Assembly: GCF_027627575.1 (NCBI RefSeq)
Contig: NZ_CP114065.1
Coordinates: 1,302,001 to 1,366,000, forward strand
Length of the DNA stretch: 64,000 nucleotides
Source: Kribbella sp. CA-293567
GTDB lineage: Bacteria > Actinomycetota > Actinomycetes > Propionibacteriales > Kribbellaceae
Direction: 5' to 3'
Position 1 is the first letter of the stretch. Each line of letters opens with the position of its first letter. Under the pieces are notes generated by a model. That model did not search any database and had not been told where the DNA came from. It was given only the letters and a program-made list of their open reading frames with translations. Below, piece after piece: positions 59,252 through 64,000 of the stretch. The position numbers were made by a program, and so were the translations under genes.

Positions 59252-59920
59252 ATGCTGCTCGCTTTCGACACCTCCAGCGCCGCGGTCACCGTCGCACTGG
59301 CCGACCCGGTGACGGGTGCCACCATCGCTTCGTCCTCGACCGTGGACGCCTTGCGGCACGGGGAACTGCTGGCGCCGGCCATCGCCGACGCACTGGCTGT
59401 CGCGGGTGCGACACCTCGGGATCTGACCAAGATCGCCGTCGGCGTCGGGCCAGGGCCGTTCACCGGACTGCGGGTCGGGCTGGTGACCGCACGCACGATG
59501 GCCGACGTGCTGGGGATCGAGGTCGCAGGGGTCTGCAGCCTCGATGTACTCGCGCGTCAGTCGTCGCTCGGCTTGCCGGTGGCGGTCGCAACCGATGCCC
59601 GGCGCAAGGAAATCTACTGGGCCCTGTACGACGGCCCTGCGGCGGACGGAAGCCGGCGACGGCTGGAAGGGCCGGCAGTGGATCGGCCGGCCGACGTCGC
59701 ACACGTGCTGGCCGGGCTGCCGGTGATCGGCCGGGGCGCCATCCTCTACGGCGAAGTACTCGGGTTGGAGACCAGCGACGTCATCGAGTACCCGTCGGCC
59801 GAAGTACTGGCTCTCGGAGTGGCGACCGGCACGTTGCAGGTCGTCGCGCCGGATCCGCTTTACCTGCGCCGCCCCGACGTCACGATGTCCGGGGGACCCA
59901 AGAGCGTGCTGCCGAAGTGA
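59252..59920 (+). CDS. tsaB: tRNA threonylcarbamoyladenosine biosynthesis protein TsaB
   Basis: Non-catalytic partner of TsaD in t6A37 synthesis. 222 residues with the ASKHA-type N-terminus LLAFDTSSAAVTVAL, GVGPGPFTGLRVGL and ATDARRKEIYWALY. It lies between the tsaE fusion and rimI; its TGA overlaps the rimI GTG. Confidence 0.93.
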   Translation: MLLAFDTSSAAVTVALADPVTGATIASSSTVDALRHGELLAPAIADALAVAGATPRDLTKIAVGVGPGPFTGLRVGLVTARTMADVLGIEVAGVCSLDVLARQSSLGLPVAVATDARRKEIYWALYDGPAADGSRRRLEGPAVDRPADVAHVLAGLPVIGRGAILYGEVLGLETSDVIEYPSAEVLALGVATGTLQVVAPDPLYLRRPDVTMSGGPKSVLPK

Positions 59921-60387
59921 GACCAGCGATCCGCTCAGCAGTCACGTCCGATCTCGAAGCGCTGGTAGCGCTTGACCAGATCTGCTTCGGCGACCCCGCC
60001 TGGAGCGCCGAGTCGTGGGGCGCGGAGTTCGCCCGGCTCGGCACCGATCGGGTGGTGCTGGTGGCGGACGAGGGCGATCCGGTCGGGTACGTCGTACTGC
60101 TGGTGCCTCCGGTGACCGAGGACCCGGTCGAGCTGCTCCGGATCGCGGTCAGCCCGGCGGAGCGGCGTACGGGGGTCGGTGGGCAGTTGATGACGGCGGC
60201 GCTGCAGCGATGTGCCGGCCGGACGGTGTTGCTGGAAGTTGCTGCAGGCAACAAATCGGCCGGGGCGCTGTACCGGGGGTTCGGGTTCGGGGAGATCAGC
60301 CGCCGGCGCGGGTACTACGCCGGCGGCGAGGACGCAGTGATCATGCAGTGGCAGGAACAGCATCGGTTGGAGCGGGTTGATGAGTGA
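59917..60387 (+). CDS. rimI: ribosomal-protein-alanine N-acetyltransferase, RimI type
   Basis: 156-residue single GNAT domain from a GTG overlapping the tsaB stop (GTGA). The acetyl-CoA loop reads [16 protein letters not shown] and the C-terminal part [29 protein letters not shown] is typical of RimI. It acetylates protein N-termini, classically ribosomal protein S18. Its end overlaps tsaD by 8 bases, the standard tsaB-rimI-tsaD order. Confidence 0.9.
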   Translation: MRPAIRSAVTSDLEALVALDQICFGDPAWSAESWGAEFARLGTDRVVLVADEGDPVGYVVLLVPPVTEDPVELLRIAVSPAERRTGVGGQLMTAALQRCAGRTVLLEVAAGNKSAGALYRGFGFGEISRRRGYYAGGEDAVIMQWQEQHRLERVDE

Positions 60388-61435
60388 GAACGAGCCGTTG
60401 ATCCTCGGGATCGAGACCTCGTGCGACGAGACCGGGATCGGCATCGTGCGTGGGCAGACGCTGCTCGCCGACGCGATCGCGTCCAGTGTCGAGGAGCATG
60501 CCCGGTTCGGTGGCGTCGTGCCCGAGGTCGCCAGTCGCGCGCACCTCGAGGCGATGGTGCCGACGATCCGCCGGGCCTGCGAGACGGCCGGGATCAAACC
60601 GTCCGATGTCGACGCGATCGCCGTCACCAGCGGCCCCGGCCTGGCCGGCGCGCTGCTCGTCGGAGTCGCGGCGGCGAAGGGACTCGCGCTCGCGCTCGAG
60701 AAGCCCTTGTACGGCGTGAACCACCTGGCCGCTCACGTTGCCGTCGACACCCTGGAGCACGGCGACATCCCCAAGGGCGCGATCGCGATGCTCGTCTCCG
60801 GCGGTCACTCGTCGCTGCTTGCCGTCGAGGACATCACCGTCGGCGTCGAGCCGATGGGCGCCACCATCGACGACGCGGCCGGCGAGGCGTTCGACAAGGT
60901 CGCGCGGGTGCTCGGGCTGCCGTTCCCCGGAGGTCCATATGTCGACAAGGCGGCACGGGATGGCGGCGACGCGCTCTACGTCCGGTTCCCGCGCGGGCTG
61001 ACCAGCCAGAAGGACCTGGAGCGGCACCGCTTCGACTTCTCCTTCTCCGGTCTGAAGACGGCGGTCGCGCGCTGGGTCGAGGCGAAGCGGCGAGACGGTG
61101 AGGACGTGCCGATCAACCACGTCGCCGCCGCGTTCCAGGAGGCGGTCTGCGATGTGCTGACCCGCAAGGCGATCGACGCCTGCAAGGACCGTGGGTACGA
61201 ACATCTGCTGATCGGTGGCGGGGTCGCGGCCAACTCGCGGCTGCGGGCGATGGCCGAAGAGCGCTGCACGGCGGCCGGCATCGCCGTACGGGTGCCGCGG
61301 CCGGGGTTGTGCACGGACAACGGCGCGATGGTGGCTGCGCTCGGGTCGGAGCTCGTGCGAGCGGGCAAGGCGCCTTCTCCGTTGGGGCTGCCGGCCGACT
61401 CGTCGATGCCGATCACGACGGTGCTGAACTCGTGA
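60380..61435 (+). CDS. tsaD: tRNA N6-adenosine threonylcarbamoyltransferase TsaD
   Basis: Transfers the threonylcarbamoyl group to A37 of ANN-decoding tRNAs. 351 residues from the ATG at 60380. It shows [15 protein letters not shown], the metal site in [12 protein letters not shown] and [35 protein letters not shown] and [13 protein letters not shown]. The stop overlaps the GTG of a GNAT gene. Full length, no anomaly. Confidence 0.97.
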   Translation: MSENEPLILGIETSCDETGIGIVRGQTLLADAIASSVEEHARFGGVVPEVASRAHLEAMVPTIRRACETAGIKPSDVDAIAVTSGPGLAGALLVGVAAAKGLALALEKPLYGVNHLAAHVAVDTLEHGDIPKGAIAMLVSGGHSSLLAVEDITVGVEPMGATIDDAAGEAFDKVARVLGLPFPGGPYVDKAARDGGDALYVRFPRGLTSQKDLERHRFDFSFSGLKTAVARWVEAKRRDGEDVPINHVAAAFQEAVCDVLTRKAIDACKDRGYEHLLIGGGVAANSRLRAMAEERCTAAGIAVRVPRPGLCTDNGAMVAALGSELVRAGKAPSPLGLPADSSMPITTVLNS

Positions 61436-61932
61436 GGTGGGAGCGAGGTGACGGATTCGTCGCCGACGACGACGTCGCGCGGGTCGATCTCGACGTGGTG
61501 CACGGCTTCATCAGTACGTCGTACTGGGCGGCGGGGATCTCCCGCGACCTGATGCAGAAGGCGATCACCGGGTCTTTGAACGTCGGCGTGTACGACGCCG
61601 ACGGCGCTCAGGTCGCCTATGCGCGGGCGGCGACGGACCGGGCGACCTTCGCCTGGATCGCCGACGTGTTCGTGCTGGAGTCGCATCGTGGTCGCGGGCT
61701 CGGCAAGTTCGTCGTGTCGACGCTGCTGGAACATCCCGAGCTGCAAGGCCTGCGACGGTTGATCCTGGCAACGGCCGATGCGCACGAGCTCTACCGGTCG
61801 TACGGTTTCGACGACGTCGCAGACCCGAGTCGCCTGCTGACCATCCACCGCGACGCGACGATCCTGTACGGCCAGAACGACGGCGGCGCAGAGCTCGCCG
61901 CAACACCAGCCGACGCGCGGAACCACTCGTGA
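61432..61932 (+). CDS. GNAT-family acetyltransferase
   Basis: 166 residues from a GTG overlapping the tsaD stop (GTGA). The GNAT core reads [25 protein letters not shown], and [19 protein letters not shown] follows, a pattern of small amino-group acetyltransferases. [14 protein letters not shown] near the N-terminus marks a common subfamily of uncharacterised GNATs. The target is unknown. It is followed without a gap by the repeat-containing region. Confidence 0.85.
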   Translation: MRWERGDGFVADDDVARVDLDVVHGFISTSYWAAGISRDLMQKAITGSLNVGVYDADGAQVAYARAATDRATFAWIADVFVLESHRGRGLGKFVVSTLLEHPELQGLRRLILATADAHELYRSYGFDDVADPSRLLTIHRDATILYGQNDGGAELAATPADARNHS

Positions 61933-62117
61933 CCCCGATGCAGGGCTGCGAATCCGCCTTGTCTGCCGTTGATCCGTCGGCATGCGGCAACCTGATGCGG
62001 TCAGGCGTCACCTCGGCGTCTCCGCGAGGTCAGCTGACGTGGTCCGGCGTGCCCCTCGTGCTCGCTGACCTGGATGCGGCTCTGTCCTGGGCACCTTCAC
62101 GGACGGCGGCGAGCTGA
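61929..62117 (+). CDS. small ORF carrying one degenerate repeat unit, doubtful
   Basis: 62 codons beginning at a GTG that overlaps the GNAT stop (GTGA) and ending in TGATG with the next small ORF. Residues 22-46 (LMRSGVTSASPRGQLTWSG) match the 29-residue repeat of the next ORF in the same reading phase; after that an insertion shifts the frame. It has no known domain. The overlaps at both ends argue for translation, the low complexity against it. It may be the broken 5' part of one longer repeat protein. Confidence 0.3.
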   Translation: MTPMQGCESALSAVDPSACGNLMRSGVTSASPRGQLTWSGVPLVLADLDAALSWAPSRTAAS

Positions 62118-62362
62118 TGTGCTCTGGCGTGACTTCGGCGTCTTCGCGAAGCGAGCTGGCGTGGTCTGGGCATGAACTTGGCTTCGCGGATGGCGGCGAG
62201 CTGATGTGCTCCGGCGTGACCTTGGCGTCTTCGCGAAGTGATCTGGCGTTGTCTGGGCATGAACTCGGCTTCGCGGACGGCGGCGAGCTGATGCGATCTG
62301 ATCTGACCTCGCTGTCTTGGCGAGGCGAGCTGACGTGCTCTGGCGTGAACTCGACCTCGGGT
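62102..62362 (+). repeat. 87-base tandem repeat array, three units plus a degenerate unit upstream
   Basis: Units start at 62102, 62189 and 62276, each with GACGGCGGCGAGCTGATG or a close variant. Units 1 and 2 differ at 8 of 87 positions by my count; unit 3 is more diverged. A degenerate, longer copy occupies about 61984-62101. Each of the better units contains the palindrome CTTCGCGAAG. The period is a multiple of three and is open in several frames on both strands. It explains most of the 438-base interval 61933-62370. Confidence 0.85.
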
Positions 62363-62374
62363 GGTGAGAGGTGA
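62117..62374 (+). CDS. small repeat-protein ORF (29-residue units), doubtful
   Basis: 85 codons encoding almost only tandem 29-residue units with the core CSGVTSASSRSELAWSGHE and GFADGGELM. It starts in TGATG with the ORF before it and ends in GTGA with the hydrolase after it. That unbroken chain of coupled starts, and a period that keeps frame, make translation possible. There is no signal peptide, membrane segment or known domain. Codon choice looks less biased than in neighbouring genes. I cannot say whether it is a gene or non-coding repeat DNA. Confidence 0.3.
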   Translation: MCSGVTSASSRSELAWSGHELGFADGGELMCSGVTLASSRSDLALSGHELGFADGGELMRSDLTSLSWRGELTCSGVNSTSGGER

Positions 62375-63096
62375 CGTTCCCTCGGATCGACCTGCTGAGG
62401 TCGCCTGCTGATGCCACCGAGTTGATCCTGCTCGCCCACGGTGGGCAGGAGGCGTCGCTCGCTCCGACCGGCGACTGGCGCGCACCGATCCTGCGAATGT
62501 GGCCGTTCGCCTCGGTGGCGATCTCCGCCGCCCGCGGTTCCGCGGTCGGCTTGATGCGCTACCGCTACCAGGGCTGGAACGGCGCTGAGGCACACGCTTC
62601 CACCGACCTCCGGGCGGTTCTCGACCGGCTGCCCGCACGGATCACCCGAGTGCTCCTGATCGGACACTCGATGGGCGGCCGCGCTGTCGTTGCCGTCAGC
62701 AACCACCCGCTGGTCGACCGCACCCTGGCCCTCGCCCCGTGGCTTCCGGCAGGAGAGCCGCTGGTCAAGCCGCAGGGCCCCGTGGTGATGGCCCATGGCA
62801 CGGCCGACCGAGTCACCTCCCCGGCACTGACCGCCGCCTATGCCAAGCGTCTACGAAAAGCGGGCACGCCGGTCGCCTTGATCGCCGTCGACGGCTCGGA
62901 CCACACGATGCTCGGGCGTAGCGCGGACTGGAACGCCCTCGTCCGCGACTTCGTCCAAGGCACCGCGGGCGCCCTCACCACCGACGCCGATCACCTCGAT
63001 CAGCTACCCCGATCAGGCCGCGCGGAAGCACCCCTCCATGGTGTTCTCGAGATCGCCAAATCCCGCCTCCGTCGCCGTGTCGTCGGCCAGTTCTAG
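62371..63096 (+). CDS. small alpha/beta hydrolase
   Basis: 241 residues from a GTG at 62371 (GTGA overlap). The hydrolase fold is short and lacks a cap: the oxyanion region is LLAHGGQEAS, the nucleophile elbow IGHSMGGRAVV, the Asp in HGTADRVTS and the His in DGSDHTMLG. It resembles dienelactone-hydrolase-like or acyl-esterase proteins; the substrate is unknown. It is convergent with the methyltransferase gene at the window end. Confidence 0.8.
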   Translation: MTFPRIDLLRSPADATELILLAHGGQEASLAPTGDWRAPILRMWPFASVAISAARGSAVGLMRYRYQGWNGAEAHASTDLRAVLDRLPARITRVLLIGHSMGGRAVVAVSNHPLVDRTLALAPWLPAGEPLVKPQGPVVMAHGTADRVTSPALTAAYAKRLRKAGTPVALIAVDGSDHTMLGRSADWNALVRDFVQGTAGALTTDADHLDQLPRSGRAEAPLHGVLEIAKSRLRRRVVGQF

Positions 63097-63129
63097 CCCC
63101 AGCAAGTGCTCGAACGGACCGCTTTAGTG

Positions 63130-63199
63130 GCGGGCTCCTGGCCAGGTAGCGGCAACAGACGCAGCACCTCGTCCGTCGGCGAGCCGGCCAGGAGCCCGC
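63130..63199. terminator. long inverted repeat between convergent genes, probable bidirectional terminator
   Basis: GCGGGCTCCTGGCC (63130-63143) is repeated in perfect inversion as GGCCAGGAGCCCGC (63186-63199), with 42 bases between. It occupies the gap between the hydrolase stop and the opposing methyltransferase stop, where it can terminate both transcripts. Confidence 0.55.
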
Positions 63200-63211
63200 T
63201 CGTGGGATCGA

Positions 63212-64000
63212 TCATATGTTCGAATGTAGAGGAAGCGCAAGTCGGCGGCAGGAGTAGGCGACAGCGTCGCGGCCGATCCGCGTAACGATCAGCGTGGCGG
63301 TGGCCGAGCCCTTCGGGGAGAGCTTCTTGCGCAGCACCGCCGGGTCGAAATCAACCCCGCGTTTCTTGATCTCCAACGTGCCGATCCCGTGCGCGCGGAC
63401 CCAGGAGCGCAGGGCTTTCTCCTTGTAGGGAAGCTCTTCGATCACCTCGTACGCCGAGGCCAGCGGCGTCGCCGCCAAGGTGTCGCTACTGACATACGCG
63501 ATTCGTGGATCCACGAGCCACCCGTCGACCGCTGCTGCAACAGCCGTGACCAAGCCGGCCCTGACGACGGCTCCATCCGGCTCGTAGATGTACTGCCCGA
63601 CAGGCGCGCTCTCGACCTCAGGCGCCGACGTCACTGTCGCGCCGCTGGGCAGTAGGGTCGCGCGGCGCGTAGTACCGGCGTAGAGCTTGCCGGACCACAG
63701 TGCAGCCTCTTTGACCTCTCCTGCATCGCTGACCCACTCCGCCTCGACGCCTTCGGGTACGGCGTCGTGGGGGATACCCGGGGCCACCTTCACGCAGGCA
63801 GTACCCGTCAGGAGGTCGGTGATGAAGGACCAGGGCGGCGAATAGGCGTTGTGGTCGAACACCCGCCTCCCGTCCGCCCGCCGTGCCGGGTCGGCGAACA
63901 CCACGTCGTACTGCGAAACGTCCTGCGCCTCGGCATCGCCCACCAGCACCTCACCGGCCAGCCCCAGTGCCGCGAGGTTGGCCTGAGCCGCTGCGGCCGT
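63212..64000 (-). CDS. class I SAM methyltransferase with THUMP-like C-terminal domain, 5' end cut by window edge
   Basis: The minus-strand frame stays open from its stop at 63212 to base 64000 (263 codons seen), so the N-terminal part is missing; a GTG at 63949 is internal. The visible part has the end of the SAM-binding domain (QANLAALGLAGEVLVGDAEAQD in parts), the distinctive FADPARRADGRRVFD motif, SPPWSFI, and a C-terminal THUMP-like domain with EIKKRGVDFDPAVLRKKL and a final TRIGRDAVAYSCRR. Such proteins are common in actinobacteria near tsaD and are thought to act on RNA; the substrate is not known. Confidence 0.85.
   Translation of the reverse strand, partial: TAAAAQANLAALGLAGEVLVGDAEAQDVSQYDVVFADPARRADGRRVFDHNAYSPPWSFITDLLTGTACVKVAPGIPHDAVPEGVEAEWVSDAGEVKEAALWSGKLYAGTTRRATLLPSGATVTSAPEVESAPVGQYIYEPDGAVVRAGLVTAVAAAVDGWLVDPRIAYVSSDTLAATPLASAYEVIEELPYKEKALRSWVRAHGIGTLEIKKRGVDFDPAVLRKKLSPKGSATATLIVTRIGRDAVAYSCRRLALPLHSNI

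Noticed and set aside
62102..62362. CRISPR array
   Set aside because: The repeats are contiguous 87-base units without unique spacers, and no cas genes are present.
1..64000. tRNA, rRNA, insertion sequences, integrases or phage genes
   Set aside because: I looked in the larger intergenic gaps and among the ORFs and found none; nothing supports listing one.

Overview
This is a high-G+C actinobacterial chromosome segment. Gene content and the order of conserved genes suggest the Nocardioidaceae/Kribbella group. That placement is inference from gene order, secreted-enzyme content, frequent GTG starts and TGA/ATG-type overlaps; no rRNA or tRNA gene is present to confirm it.

Layout. 1-3.6 kb is core: the 5' part of citrate synthase on the minus strand, then rplM-rpsI-glmM with a strong terminator. 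3.7-6.1 kb holds a secreted GH128-type glycosidase and a SigE-family sigma factor with a membrane-anchored partner. 6.1-14.8 kb is a murein-recycling operon: two secreted GH3 NagZ-like enzymes, NamZ, an AmiE-like serine hydrolase, MurR and MurQ, with visible promoters ahead of the operon and ahead of murQ. A tandem GNAT protein follows.

16.2-37.9 kb is a biosynthetic gene cluster that I do not recognise as a known type. A run of 15 nearly all overlapping genes (18150-33122) encodes two acyl carrier proteins, a shortened ketosynthase, a half-length ketosynthase-like protein, an acyl-adenylating enzyme, a full FabF-like ketosynthase, 4-hydroxymandelate synthase, a PhyH-type Fe/2-oxoglutarate oxygenase, a DUF3050 protein resembling haem-oxygenase-like diiron oxidases, thiamine-dependent E1 alpha and beta subunits, three paralogous ATP-grasp-like proteins in tandem, and a P450. 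Flanking genes give a second adenylating enzyme, an Sfp-type phosphopantetheinyl transferase, an O-methyltransferase, an SGNH hydrolase, an MFS exporter and a third adenylating enzyme. A short operon at 39.6-42.9 kb carries an esterase, a 4-hydroxymandelate oxidase and a 4-hydroxyphenylglycine aminotransferase. With HmaS this completes the route from 4-hydroxyphenylpyruvate to 4-hydroxyphenylglycine, yet there is no NRPS in the window. The likely logic is an NRPS-free pathway: a carrier-bound acyl or short polyketide chain is joined to a hydroxymandelate/hydroxyphenylglycine-derived unit, possibly by the ATP-grasp proteins, then tailored and exported. No dedicated regulator is visible in the cluster.

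43.9-64 kb returns mostly to core genes: coaA, acpS, nnr, alr, GNAT-tsaE fusion, tsaB, rimI, tsaD. Among them are secreted or accessory proteins (PIG-L deacetylase with added domains, META-domain lipoprotein, class V aminotransferase, secreted nuclease) and an 87-bp tandem repeat array. In many actinobacteria glmM lies close to the coaA/acpS/nnr/alr block, so the roughly 40 kb between glmM and coaA reads as accessory DNA placed inside a conserved neighbourhood.
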